A stretch of DNA of 64,000 bases. Origin: Desulfocarbo indianensis (GTDB taxonomy: Bacteria > Desulfobacterota > Desulfarculia > Desulfarculales > Desulfarculaceae). The stretch lies in assembly GCA_001184205.1 (NCBI GenBank), contig LBMP01000009.1, positions 1 to 64,000 of the forward strand, in the 5' to 3' direction. Numbering within the stretch: position 1 is the first letter of the stretch; each line of letters opens with the position of its first letter. The notes under the pieces are model-generated. The model was not told where the DNA came from. It worked only from the letters and a program-made list of their open reading frames with translations, and searched no databases. The position numbers were made by a program, and so were the translations under genes. Below, piece after piece: positions 55,294 to 63,718 of this stretch.

Positions 55294-56433
55294 TCAGGTC
55301 AGTCTCAACCAGGTGGCCATGACGGGGTCCACCAGTCGGTAGCGGCCGCCATCGCCTTCCACCTGCTCCACCAGATCGAGTCTTGCCAACTTCTTGAGGG
55401 GCTTCTGGGCGCTGAAGGCCGGAATTTCATGAAGCTTGGCAAAGTCGGCCGAGAACACGCTGGGGGTATTGTCCTTGGCGATGGCGCGCAGGAGCCGCAC
55501 CTCCTTGAGGGTCAGCCCGAACAGGACGGCCTTGAAGAAATCGGCTTCTTCCTTCAGGACGGAATCGAACGCTTTTTGCACGTCCTCCGCGCCGGCCTTG
55601 CTCTCGGCCAGATCGAACAAATAGTTCGCGGTCTTCTGGGCGTAATAGGGGTAGCAATGGGTGACGTCGCAGAGCGCCGCGGCGGCTTGGGGATCGCAGG
55701 TCTTGCCGTTTTCGGCGAAACGGCTGACAATGTAATCCACCAGATCGTCCTTGGGGAGTTTCTCCAGCTTGAACAGGAAGGTGCTCTGAAAAAAGGGTCT
55801 GCTCTCGCTGGCGAACATCTCCAGCAATAGGCGCCGCCGGCTGCCGATAAAGAAAAAAGACGCTTGGTGGATGTGCTGGATTTGCTCGCGCAGCGCGGCC
55901 TCGATTTCGTTTTTCTTCTGTATCTCCGTGATTTCCTGGAATTCGTCCAGTGCGAGGTGCACCGGCTTGTCGTAGTTTTCGATGAACTCGCCCAGGTACT
56001 CCATGGTACTTGCAAGCAGCTCCACGCCAGCGGGCCGCGCACCCACCCGTTCAACGCTCACCGTGAACTCGCCCTGGTCATTCACCTTGAAAACGGGCCG
56101 AAAATTGACCAGCGCGCCGAGGTACCTTTTGGCTTTGGCGGAGAGGTCCTCCTGGCGATGCAGAGCGGCGTACACGGCCTTGGAGATGCGCGCGGCCACT
56201 TCTTCGGCCGAGGTGACCCGGTACAGGTCCGCGTAGATGGTCAAAACATCGTGCTCGGCGCGGAGCTGGGCCTGAACCCGCTTCACCAGCGAGGTCTTGC
56301 CGTAACGACGCGGTGAATAAAGGGTGACGTTGCTTGCGTCCAGGGCGCGCCTTTTCAGCGTATCCAGCTCGGTTTGCCTGTCACACAGGGGGGCCGTGTC
56401 GGGTATGACGCCTATGTTGAAAGGATTGGGCAT
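55294..56433 (-). CDS. Archaeal-type (ATPase_2) AAA+ NTPase
   Basis: A 379-residue STAND-like ATPase. Walker A is YSPRRYGKTSLVKRVQAQL near 40; Walker B is PVHLALDEFQEI near 162; sensor FIGSRRRLLLEMF and a C-terminal winged-helix half (SVFSADFAKLHEIPAFSAQK) follow. This family is common in archaea and in bacterial genomes with mobile elements, and its function is mostly unknown; DNA binding by the wing is inferred. The GGGGATG ribosome site favours ATG 56433. It stands alone and faces an AT-rich 250-bp region upstream, quite unlike the GC-rich neighbourhood. Confidence 0.85.
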   Translation of the reverse strand: MPNPFNIGVIPDTAPLCDRQTELDTLKRRALDASNVTLYSPRRYGKTSLVKRVQAQLRAEHDVLTIYADLYRVTSAEEVAARISKAVYAALHRQEDLSAKAKRYLGALVNFRPVFKVNDQGEFTVSVERVGARPAGVELLASTMEYLGEFIENYDKPVHLALDEFQEITEIQKKNEIEAALREQIQHIHQASFFFIGSRRRLLLEMFASESRPFFQSTFLFKLEKLPKDDLVDYIVSRFAENGKTCDPQAAAALCDVTHCYPYYAQKTANYLFDLAESKAGAEDVQKAFDSVLKEEADFFKAVLFGLTLKEVRLLRAIAKDNTPSVFSADFAKLHEIPAFSAQKPLKKLARLDLVEQVEGDGGRYRLVDPVMATWLRLT

Positions 56434-56439
56434 ATGCAC

Positions 56440-56690
56440 ATCCCCATGAAATTATACTAATATTATAATACCAAAAGCATAATGCCAAGAGAATAATGAG
56501 CGTTACCGATGGATAACCAGTCGTTCCCCATGGTAAACAGGCATTTCCGCGCGCGGCGACGTGTTATCCATGCGATAAATTATACTTTTAGAATAATACT
56601 AGCGGTATAATAAATCCCGCTTATAGTGCGTTAACGCGGCACTAGTTGATAATCTACAATAATGACAGGATATTGCTGACAGTCATACAA
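56440..56690. other. AT-rich upstream region of the archaeal-type ATPase
   Basis: About 250 bp of clearly lower GC than the rest of the window, rich in TTATACT, ATAATAC and GGTATAAT words. TTATACT occurs near 56452 and 56579, and several imperfect palindromes of the TATTATAATACC / GGTATAATA type are present. It is the likely promoter or operator zone of the ATPase gene. A recent insertion boundary is possible. Confidence 0.55.
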
Positions 56691-56692
56691 GG

Positions 56693-56740
56693 CGTTGCCA
56701 TGTGCAGGCGCTTACTCAGAAGCACCTACACATGGCAACG
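56693..56740. repeat. 48-bp near-perfect palindrome
   Basis: CGTTGCCATGTG (56693-56704) and CACATGGCAACG (56729-56740) are perfectly complementary 12-bp arms; the inner arms AGGCGCTT and AAGCACCT add six or seven more pairs, leaving a small loop. No T run follows on either strand, so it is not a plain terminator. It lies between the ATPase's AT-rich region and the end of the methyltransferase gene. Confidence 0.75.
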
Positions 56741-56778
56741 GGTGCGCATAGCGGGTAGTGCCCCTCTGCCCGGCTTTA

Positions 56779-57351
56779 TTAAAACCGGCCGTCCGCCTGC
56801 TTCTGCAGGACGGCCTGCCTCCCGCCTCCGGCCTGGGCCTGGGGGTCGGGCACGAAACCCGCGCGCCGGGCCAAGGCCAGCGAGCGCTCAAAGTCCTCAT
56901 TAGTCACGTGGCCCTTGGGCTCCATGGCCAGCAGTCTGCCGCCGGGCTTCAGGGCCTGGTACGCCTCCGCGAAAAACAGCTCCTGGTTGGGCAGCTCGTG
57001 GATGACATGGATGGCCGCCGCGAAATCCACTTGGCCCCCGAGATCGCTCACGCCCAGGGAATCGCCTTGGGCCAGCCTGGTTTCGATCACTTCATCCACG
57101 CCGGCCCTGCGAGCCCGGCGGCGGAGCTTGGCCAGCATGGTTTCCTGAAGGTCCACCACCACCACCTTGCCGGAAGCGCCCACCAAGCGGGCCATGGGCA
57201 GGGTGAAAAACCCCATGCCGCAGCCCGGCTCCAGCACGGTCATGCCGGGGGTAATAAAGGGGGCCAAGAGGCGTTCCGGGTTTTCCAATAGTTTGCGCAA
57301 GGGATTCAGCAGCAGATATCCCACCCACACCGGACAAACGTGTTGCGCCAT
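56779..57351 (-). CDS. SAM-dependent methyltransferase (class I)
   Basis: A 190-residue Rossmann-type methyltransferase. Motif I is VLEPGCGMGFFTLPMARL near 44, Motif II VVVDLQETMLAKL near 70, LAQGDSLG near 96, and post-motif LKPGGRLLAMEPKGH near 140. It opens WVGYLLLNPLRKLLENPERLL. Family members methylate small molecules or quinones; the substrate cannot be told. ATG 57351 has GGGAGG upstream; the longer frame to 57399 overlaps the operator. A palindrome in its promoter, matched in that of the tetR gene, shows probable control by that regulator. Confidence 0.88.
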   Translation of the reverse strand: MAQHVCPVWVGYLLLNPLRKLLENPERLLAPFITPGMTVLEPGCGMGFFTLPMARLVGASGKVVVVDLQETMLAKLRRRARRAGVDEVIETRLAQGDSLGVSDLGGQVDFAAAIHVIHELPNQELFFAEAYQALKPGGRLLAMEPKGHVTNEDFERSLALARRAGFVPDPQAQAGGGRQAVLQKQADGRF

Positions 57352-57370
57352 GGTCAACCTCCCTTGTAAA

Positions 57371-57386
57371 TAGTAAGTACTTACTA
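57371..57386 (-). promoter_or_regulatory. Palindromic operator upstream of the methyltransferase
   Basis: TAGTAAGTACTTACTA is a perfect 16-bp palindrome, 20 bp before the methyltransferase ATG and just after the tetR stop codon. A 13-of-16 match sits before tetR itself, so both are inferred sites for the TetR protein. Confidence 0.75.
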
Positions 57387-57418
57387 ATATTAAAAGCAAA
57401 AAAATGTCCCCCCGTTAA

Positions 57419-58021
57419 TCAGGCGCGGGGCAGCAACCCCCCCAGAAAAACATCCGCCAAGACCTCGGCCGCCTCATGATCGCTCACCTGGCTGGGCGGG
57501 CCGGTCAGTTTTAGCTGCATGTCGGACACGTACAAAAATACCGCGTACATGAAATAACGGGCGGCCAGGCGGGCGTCCATTTTTCGCAAGCCCCCCTCTT
57601 CCATGCGGCGCAGCAAATAGTCTTCCAGCGCCTGCACGGGCGTGCTTTCGCCCTTGGCCATGCCCATGCCTTCCAACCCGCTGAACAGGTTGAGCCGCAC
57701 GATGCGGCCATCGCGGCGGCCATGCTCGATTACGTGCCTGGCCAGTTGGTACAAGACCTCATGGTCGTCATCCACGGCCATGGCCGGCGCCATGTCGGCG
57801 TCCACCGGGTGCGGGCTGAACAGATGATCCAAGGCTTCCCGGTACAGGTTTTCCTTGCTGCCGAAATGGCGGAACACCAGGGTCTCGCTGATCCCGGCCT
57901 CCTGGGCTATCTCCTTGGTGCGCGCTCCGTTGTAGCCCTTGCGGGCGAAGACGTTCAAGGCCGCCTCCAGGATGGCCTCTTTTCTTTGCTCCGCGCTGAG
58001 CCGGTTTTTGCTTTGGGGCAT
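57419..58021 (-). CDS. TetR-family transcriptional regulator
   Basis: A 200-residue repressor. The N-terminal HTH is ILEAALNVFARKGYNGARTKEIAQEAGISETLVFRHFGSKENLYREAL, cited in parts, and is complete. The C-terminal ligand-binding domain is mostly helical, with a Met-rich segment that might bind a hydrophobic effector. Effector unknown. ATG 58021 is preceded by GAGGC. It shares matching palindromes with the downstream methyltransferase, which suggests a self-contained sensing and methylation unit. Confidence 0.93.
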   Translation of the reverse strand: MPQSKNRLSAEQRKEAILEAALNVFARKGYNGARTKEIAQEAGISETLVFRHFGSKENLYREALDHLFSPHPVDADMAPAMAVDDDHEVLYQLARHVIEHGRRDGRIVRLNLFSGLEGMGMAKGESTPVQALEDYLLRRMEEGGLRKMDARLAARYFMYAVFLYVSDMQLKLTGPPSQVSDHEAAEVLADVFLGGLLPRA

Positions 58022-58036
58022 GAAGCCTCGTATGAT

Positions 58037-58052
58037 TAGTGACTACTTACTT
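58037..58052 (-). promoter_or_regulatory. Probable TetR operator upstream of its own gene
   Basis: TAGTGACTACTTACTT at 58037-58052 matches 13 of 16 bases of the perfect palindrome found before the methyltransferase gene. It lies 16 bp before the tetR ATG, so autorepression is inferred. Confidence 0.6.
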
Positions 58053-58173
58053 ATATCAGCCGGCCCTGCCATGGTCAAGCTCATATTCAGCAAGACCATC
58101 CAATACGCAAAGCCGGTCATTGGTTATTAAAGACATAAAAGACCGCCAAGCATCCCCTAACCGGAGGCCGATC

Positions 58174-58563
58174 ATGGAAACCAAGCCCAACCCCAGCCAA
58201 TTAGAAGCCTGCAAGCTCATACTGCCCCACGGGCAAGCCGCCGAACCGGAAGCCTGGGCGGCCCATCCCCAGTTCGCGGGAGTCAGCTTGCAACACCTCA
58301 TCACCGGCTCCCACAGCCAGGGCCGCTTCAGCCTGCATCTGGTCAGGGTGGAGCCCGGCCGCGCTTTGGGTGAACACCGGCACCCGGAGCAATGGGAGTT
58401 GCACGAGGTGCTGAAGGGCCGGGGCTCTTGCCGTTTGGCGGACCATGTAGCCGACTACCGGCCCAAGACCCTGGCCCTCATACCGCCGGGCAGTCTCCAC
58501 CAGGTGAACGCCGGGCCGCAAGGCTTGCTCATCAAGGCGCTCTTCGTTCCCGCCCTGCTCTAG
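58174..58563 (+). CDS. Cupin-domain protein
   Basis: A 129-residue single cupin. The metal-binding block HRHPEQWELHEVLKGRGSCRLAD near 69 has two His and a Glu in the conserved GX5HXHX3-4EX6G-like order, and the second cupin motif is PPGSLHQVNAGPQG near 107. Single cupins bind small metabolites or a metal and act as isomerases, dioxygenases or sensors; the exact reaction is not predictable. GGAGG precedes the ATG. It is divergent from tetR and lies 84 bp before an AraC regulator, with which it may be co-regulated. Confidence 0.85.
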   Translation: METKPNPSQLEACKLILPHGQAAEPEAWAAHPQFAGVSLQHLITGSHSQGRFSLHLVRVEPGRALGEHRHPEQWELHEVLKGRGSCRLADHVADYRPKTLALIPPGSLHQVNAGPQGLLIKALFVPALL

Positions 58564-58646
58564 GTGGTGTTGCCCCGCTGATGGTATATTTCACCTGAAA
58601 AGGATTGCGCGGCGCTTGAAACCCGTCCTCGCCAAAGGGAGAAGCC

Positions 58647-59489
58647 GTGTCCGTCAAGAACAAGGCCTGGCTCCAATGCCGTAACCTGGATCAGGTGGAG
58701 CCGGGGGTGGAATTGATACGCGCCCGCGGCATGGACAACCGCTTTGCCCGCCACTCCCACCGCTCCTATTGCCTGGGAATGGTGGAAGAGGGCAGCCGCG
58801 TAATCCTGCAAGGCGGCCGGACCACCCTGATCCCCAGCGGGGCCCTATTCATCTTGGCGCCGGGCGAGCCCCATGCCTGCCGTTCGGCCCAGCCCTCAGG
58901 CCACGCCTACAGCGTGCTCCGCCTGCCGGTTGAGTACCTGCTGGGCGCGGCCCGCCGGCAAGGCCTGGCTGCGCTCCCCTCTCCCCAATTCAGGGGCAGC
59001 CTGCTGGCGGACCCGGGCCTGGCCGAATCATTCAGGCGCGTGGCGGCGCGGCTTACCGGCGGCGGTCCTATAGAAAAGGCGCGCGCGGCGCTTACCGACC
59101 TGGCGGCCGGCCTTTGGGCGCGCAGCCCGGCTCAAAGCCCACCCCGCCCGCGTCCGGCCCGCTCCGGCCCGGTGGCCAGGGCTTGCCAATACCTGGAATC
59201 CCATTGCGGCCGGACCATCCCCTTGTCCAGCCTGGCCCGCGCCGCCGGGGCCAGTCCCTTTCACCTGCACCGCCAGTTTGTGGCCGCGGTGGGTTGCTCA
59301 CCCAGGCAATACCACTTGCAAAGGCGCGTTGCCAAGGCCCGTGAGCTTCTGCTCCAGGGGCTGCCGCCCAGCCGAGTCGCCTTGGAAACCGGCTTCTACG
59401 ACCAGGGCCATCTGACCCGCCAATTCAAGAACCTCATGGGGGTGACCCCGGCATGGTTCGCCAAAATCAACCAGGCTGCGCGCTTTTGA
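58647..59489 (+). CDS. AraC-family transcriptional regulator
   Basis: A 280-residue regulator. The N-terminal ~130 residues have the cupin-like AraC binding domain (RFARHSHRSYCLGMVEEGS, LFILAPGEPHACR). The C-terminal DNA-binding domain has two helix-turn-helix units: IPLSSLARAAGASPFHLHRQF and VALETGFYDQGHLTRQFKNLMG, with the final PAWFAK. It begins at GTG 58647 with AGGGAGAAG upstream. It follows the cupin gene on the same strand and may control it or another pathway. No target was identified. Confidence 0.93.
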   Translation: MSVKNKAWLQCRNLDQVEPGVELIRARGMDNRFARHSHRSYCLGMVEEGSRVILQGGRTTLIPSGALFILAPGEPHACRSAQPSGHAYSVLRLPVEYLLGAARRQGLAALPSPQFRGSLLADPGLAESFRRVAARLTGGGPIEKARAALTDLAAGLWARSPAQSPPRPRPARSGPVARACQYLESHCGRTIPLSSLARAAGASPFHLHRQFVAAVGCSPRQYHLQRRVAKARELLLQGLPPSRVALETGFYDQGHLTRQFKNLMGVTPAWFAKINQAARF

Positions 59490-59705
59490 CAAAAATCCAT
59501 CGGCTTTTGCCCTGCTGTTTTTGCTTCCTGCCATGAGCTTGATATCATAAGATAATAAAAGTGACGTGGTTAGCGCAGAGGGAGGCAACTTGGCCAATTC
59601 AGTCTGGCGCCTGGCCGCCTTGGTAAACCCCATCCGGATTCGCCGCGCGCCCAGAGCCGGCGTGGATTATATTTTTACCTGTTTTATTCCTGGGAGAGTA
59701 AAGGC

Positions 59706-61262
59706 ATGGCCCTGAATATACGCAGGTCCCTAACCGGCAAGATTTTGTGCCTGTCCCTTGGCGCTTCCGTGTTGATGGCGCTCACCTACATATGGGTGCT
59801 GCCCCACATCCGCGACCGGCTCTTTCAGGAGAAAAGCCTTAAAACCCAGCATTTGGTAGAAGCGGCCGTTTCCGTGGCCATGCATTTCCAATCCTTGCAA
59901 CAAGCGGGCAAGCTCCAGGAGAAGGACGCCCAGGAAGCGGCCAAGGACGCCTTGCGCTCCATGCGCTACGGCGGCAACGAGTATTATTGGATCACCGATG
60001 AGCATCCGATGATAATCATGCACCCTTTCTCGCCCCAATTGGTGGGCCAGGATGCCTCCGGCATGCAGGACAAGGCCGGCAAGTACATGTTCAAGGAGAT
60101 GGTGGCGGCCGCGCAGTCCGAAGCCGGCGGCTTTGTCGATTATCTCTGGCCCAAACCCGGCAGCGAAAAACCGGTCCCCAAAATATCGTTCGTGAAAAAA
60201 GTGCCCGGCTGGAATTGGGTAGTGGGCAGCGGCATCTACGTGGATGACGTGGACGCGGAAGTGCGCAACCTGATGCTCACCATCGGCGGGGTGGTGCTGG
60301 CCATCTTCCTGATCGTATTGGCGGCCAGCCTGTTCCTGGCCAACTCGGTCACCAGACCCTTGAAGGCGGCCCTGACCATGGTCAAGGATATCGCCGCCGG
60401 CGAGGGCGACCTCACCAAGCGCCTGGAGGTTAGCACCCAGGATGAAATCGGCCAACTGGCCGACGTGTTCAACCGTTTCGTGGAAACCATCCACGATCTC
60501 ATCTTGTCGGTCAAGGAATCGGCCTCCCAGCTCACTCATGCGGTTACCGAAATAAGCCAAGGCAATCAAGACCTTTCCAACCGCACCCAGGACCAGGCCA
60601 GCGCCATCGAGCAGACCGCCAGCGCCGTGGAGGAAATGACCTCCTCGGTGAAAATGAACTCCCAGCACGCGGACGAGGCCAACCAGCTCTCCCACAAAAC
60701 CGCCGATTTGGCCAAGCAGGGCGAGGAAGTCATGTCGCAAACCGTGCAGGCCATGGAAAAAGTCAGCGGCAGCTCCAAGCGCATCGTGGAAATCATCGAC
60801 ATGGTAAATTCCATTGCCTTCCAGACCAACCTTTTGGCCTTAAACGCGGCGGTGGAAGCGGCCCGGGCGGGCGAGGCGGGACGGGGATTCGCCGTGGTGG
60901 CGGGCGAGGTGCGCAATCTGGCCGGGAAAAGCGCCCAAGCCGCCAAGGACATTCAGAACCTGATAAGCGATAGCGCCGGCAAGGTGGAGCAAAGCGGCGA
61001 GCTGGCCCAGCAGAGCGGCAAGTTCTTGTCGGAAATCGTGACCAACATCAAACAAATGGCGACCACGGTGGAAGAGATATCAGCCACCGGCCGCGAACAG
61101 GCCCAGGGCATAGACGAGATAAACAAGGCCATGGCCCAAATGGACGACGGCGTGCAGCAAAACGCCGCCCTGGTGGAAGAGGCGGCCGCGGCCTCCGAGG
61201 AAGTCTCCGCCCAGGCCAATACCTTGATGGATCTGGTGGGGCGTTTCCGCCTGCGCCGGTAG
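59706..61262 (+). CDS. Methyl-accepting chemotaxis protein with a sCache_2 sensor
   Basis: A 518-residue chemoreceptor. Two transmembrane helices (about 12-30 and 195-215) flank a periplasmic single-Cache domain, with [20 protein letters not shown] and [18 protein letters not shown], the sCache_2 pattern for small acids. HAMP follows ([26 protein letters not shown]), and then a long signalling coiled coil with the conserved tip [20 protein letters not shown] (cited in part) and methylation-region Glu/Gln. There is no C-terminal CheR pentapeptide. GGGAGAG precedes ATG. No che or flagellar gene is adjacent. Confidence 0.96.
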   Translation: MALNIRRSLTGKILCLSLGASVLMALTYIWVLPHIRDRLFQEKSLKTQHLVEAAVSVAMHFQSLQQAGKLQEKDAQEAAKDALRSMRYGGNEYYWITDEHPMIIMHPFSPQLVGQDASGMQDKAGKYMFKEMVAAAQSEAGGFVDYLWPKPGSEKPVPKISFVKKVPGWNWVVGSGIYVDDVDAEVRNLMLTIGGVVLAIFLIVLAASLFLANSVTRPLKAALTMVKDIAAGEGDLTKRLEVSTQDEIGQLADVFNRFVETIHDLILSVKESASQLTHAVTEISQGNQDLSNRTQDQASAIEQTASAVEEMTSSVKMNSQHADEANQLSHKTADLAKQGEEVMSQTVQAMEKVSGSSKRIVEIIDMVNSIAFQTNLLALNAAVEAARAGEAGRGFAVVAGEVRNLAGKSAQAAKDIQNLISDSAGKVEQSGELAQQSGKFLSEIVTNIKQMATTVEEISATGREQAQGIDEINKAMAQMDDGVQQNAALVEEAAAASEEVSAQANTLMDLVGRFRLRR

Positions 61263-61363
61263 CCCCGGCGGCAAGACCCGCGCACCATGAAAAACGGGCG
61301 CCCCCTTTGGTGGGGAAAAACTATAGACGCGCCTTTTTGCGGGCTCTTCGCACATCCCAAATT

Positions 61364-61396
61364 AAAAAGGAGCGCCCCTTTGGGGAGCCCCTTTTT
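61364..61396. terminator. Bidirectional terminator between the chemoreceptor gene and rplQ
   Basis: A run of five A, then GGAGCGCCCC (61369-61378), loop TTT, GGGGAGCCCC (61382-61391) and five T. The stem has two mismatches and works on both strands, ending the chemoreceptor message from the left and the ribosomal alpha-operon message from the right. Confidence 0.85.
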
Positions 61397-61464
61397 ATTG
61401 CCGCGCGCCCTTTCAGGCACCGGCCCAAGGCTGACGGCTGCTTGCGCTGGCCCGGGATCAGCGG

Positions 61465-61836
61465 CTACTTGGCCTCGGCCGGCGGCGGTATCAGTTCCAC
61501 CACCGCCATGGGCGCGGCGTCGCCCCGCCTTATGCGGGTGGGCACCACCCGCACGTGGCCCGAGACGCGGTCCTGGTAGCGTTCCTTGGCATCGCTGAAA
61601 AGCTTGCCGCACACCTTGTGGGAGCGCATGAAAGACTCGGCCTGACGCCGGGCGTGCAGATCGCCGCGCTTGGCCAGGGTGATCATTTTTTCCGCCACCG
61701 GCTTCAGTTCCTTCGCCTTGATCCAGGTGGTCTCGATGCGGTCGTGCTCAAAGAGCGAAGTGACCATGTTGCGCATCATGGCCTTGCGGTGCGCGGTGTC
61801 GCGCGAAAGCCTGCGGGATAGCCTTTTGTGCCTCAT
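61465..61836 (-). CDS. rplQ: 50S ribosomal protein L17
   Basis: L17 is the last gene of the alpha operon. The 123-residue sequence begins MRHKRLSRRLSRDTAHRKAM (as family) and has RNMVTSLFEHDRIETTWIKAKELKP and the Arg-rich end RVVPTRIRRGDAAPMAVVEL, cited in parts. The length is normal. It follows rpoA by about 70 bp and is followed by the bidirectional terminator. Confidence 0.98.
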   Translation of the reverse strand: MRHKRLSRRLSRDTAHRKAMMRNMVTSLFEHDRIETTWIKAKELKPVAEKMITLAKRGDLHARRQAESFMRSHKVCGKLFSDAKERYQDRVSGHVRVVPTRIRRGDAAPMAVVELIPPPAEAK

Positions 61837-61905
61837 TTTAGCCCAGTCCTCTATGGCAAATCGGTTTTAAGCCGCGGAAAGCCTCTGCTTTTAAGGGCTT
61901 AAAAC

Positions 61906-62916
61906 CTACGGAGTCTTCACTTTTACGTTGGCGTCCAGTTCCTCCCGGGGAGGAAAGCTGTCAAGCTTCATGCCCAGGTTGAGCCCCATTTCGGTCAGCA
62001 TTTCCTTGATCTCGTTCAGGCTCTTGCGTCCGAAATTCTTGGTCTTGAGCATTTCGGCCTCGCTCTTTTGCACCAATTCGCCGATGAACTTTATGTCGGC
62101 GTTTTTCAGGCAATTGGCGGAGCGGACGCTCAATTCCAGCTCATCCACGGTGCGGAACAGGTTCTCGTTGAGTTGGGGCTCTTCCTCGTTCTTCTCCTCC
62201 ACCGGCTCGGGCTCCTCGGGGAAGTTGATGAAGATGGTGAGCTGCTCCTTGAGAATCTTGGCGGAATAAGCCACCGCGTCCTCCGGCCGCACCGCGCCGT
62301 TGGTGTGCACCTCCAGGGTCAGCTTGTCGTAGTCGGTTATCTGGCCCACGCGGGCCTGGGTGACCACGTAATTGACCTTGGTGATGGGCGAAAAGGCCGC
62401 GTCCAGGGCGATCACGCCGATGGGATCGTCGGGATTCTTGTTGCGGTCGGCGGTTACGTAGCCCTTGCCGGTCTGCACCGTCAGTTCGGCCTCGATGGAG
62501 CCATCGGGACCAAGGGTGGCGATGTGGTGCCTGGGATTCAGGACTTCCACATCGGGCGGCGTCTTGATATCGCCGGCCCTGACCGGGCCTTCGGTGGTGG
62601 CGCTGATGGTCAGGGTGGTGGGGCCGTGGCCAAGGTAGCGCAAACGCACGCCCTTCAGGTTCAGGATGATGTCGGAAACGTCTTCCAACACCCCAGGGAT
62701 GGTGGAGAACTCGTGCAGCACTCCGTCGATGCGCACACTGGTGATCGCCGCCCCTTGCAGGGAGGAAATCAGTATGCGCCGCAAAGCGTTGCCGATAGTG
62801 TGGCCGAACCCTCTCTCTAAAGGCTCACAAGAGAACTTACCAAAGCTGTCGCTATGGGTATCCTCGTCAACCTCGATGCGCGAAGGCCGGATCAGTTCTC
62901 TCCAGTTCCTCTCCAT
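61906..62916 (-). CDS. rpoA: DNA-directed RNA polymerase subunit alpha
   Basis: RpoA dimerises to nucleate RNA polymerase and contacts UP elements and activators through its C-terminal domain. The 336 residues have the N-terminal assembly domain with [25 protein letters not shown] (cited in part) near 33-55, and the C-terminal HhH-type CTD near 255-325 ([36 protein letters not shown]). An acidic linker ([16 protein letters not shown]) joins them. ATG 62916 has GGAGAG upstream; the frame to 62937 is longer by seven codons. Confidence 0.98.
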   Translation of the reverse strand: MERNWRELIRPSRIEVDEDTHSDSFGKFSCEPLERGFGHTIGNALRRILISSLQGAAITSVRIDGVLHEFSTIPGVLEDVSDIILNLKGVRLRYLGHGPTTLTISATTEGPVRAGDIKTPPDVEVLNPRHHIATLGPDGSIEAELTVQTGKGYVTADRNKNPDDPIGVIALDAAFSPITKVNYVVTQARVGQITDYDKLTLEVHTNGAVRPEDAVAYSAKILKEQLTIFINFPEEPEPVEEKNEEEPQLNENLFRTVDELELSVRSANCLKNADIKFIGELVQKSEAEMLKTKNFGRKSLNEIKEMLTEMGLNLGMKLDSFPPREELDANVKVKTP

Positions 62917-63069
62917 ATTCTCTCCATCGGAAGGCATCGCCGGTAGGCCTGTGGGTTATCGACCAGGTTGCCTCTCGGCCCCCAGTCCCCGCGGCCGGGT
63001 TTTATTCGCCTGCTGCCTGAGCTAGGGCGCCGGGGCGCTGCTTTTCCAAATTCAGGGTTGCCCCCCAAC

Positions 63070-63699
63070 CTACTTGGAGTAAAGCTCCACGATGAGCTGC
63101 TCCTGCATGGGCAGGGTAAGCTCTTCCCGGTTGGGCAAGGCCTTTACCGAGCCGCTGAAATTGGCGTTGTCCAACTCCAGCCAGGACGGCACCGTACGCC
63201 GGGCCACCGCTTCCAGCGAAGCCTTGATCTGGGCGATTTCCCGGCTTTTTTCCCTAACGGCCACCACGTCGCCCACCTTGAGGCGGGCCGAGGGTATATC
63301 CACCCGCTTGCCGTTGATCGTTATGTGGCCGTGGCGGACCCAATGCCTGGCCTGGATGCGGCTGGAGGCGAAGCCCAAACGATAGGCCACGTTGTCCAGG
63401 CGCAACTCCAGGAGCATGAGCAGGTTCTGTCCGGTCACGCCCTTGATGCGCGCGGCCTTGACATAGGTCAGCTTGAACTGCTTTTCCGCCAGACCGTACA
63501 TGCGCTTGACCTTCTGCTTTTCCCTGAGCTGCAAGCCGTAGTCGCTGGCCTTGCCGCGGCGGCCCTGGCCGTGCTGGCCGGGAGGGAAGGCGCGCCGCTC
63601 GACGGCGCACTTGTCACTATAGCAGCGGTCACCTTTAAGATATAGCTTTTGGGTCTCGCGCCGGCACAAGCGGCAAACGGAACCACGATACCTGGCCAA
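63070..63699 (-). CDS. rpsD: 30S ribosomal protein S4 (zinc-finger form)
   Basis: S4 starts small-subunit assembly by binding 16S rRNA. The 209-residue protein retains all four N-terminal cysteines (CRLCRRE near 9-12 and CYSDKC near 26-31), so it is the zinc-binding type. The S4 RNA-binding domain is near 92-155 ([27 protein letters not shown], cited in part). The start is TTG with GGAGGA 6 nt upstream. In the alpha operon S4 often represses its own translation. Confidence 0.97.
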   Translation of the reverse strand: MARYRGSVCRLCRRETQKLYLKGDRCYSDKCAVERRAFPPGQHGQGRRGKASDYGLQLREKQKVKRMYGLAEKQFKLTYVKAARIKGVTGQNLLMLLELRLDNVAYRLGFASSRIQARHWVRHGHITINGKRVDIPSARLKVGDVVAVREKSREIAQIKASLEAVARRTVPSWLELDNANFSGSVKALPNREELTLPMQEQLIVELYSK

Positions 63700-63718
63700 A
63701 GTATTCCTCCGGTTTTAT

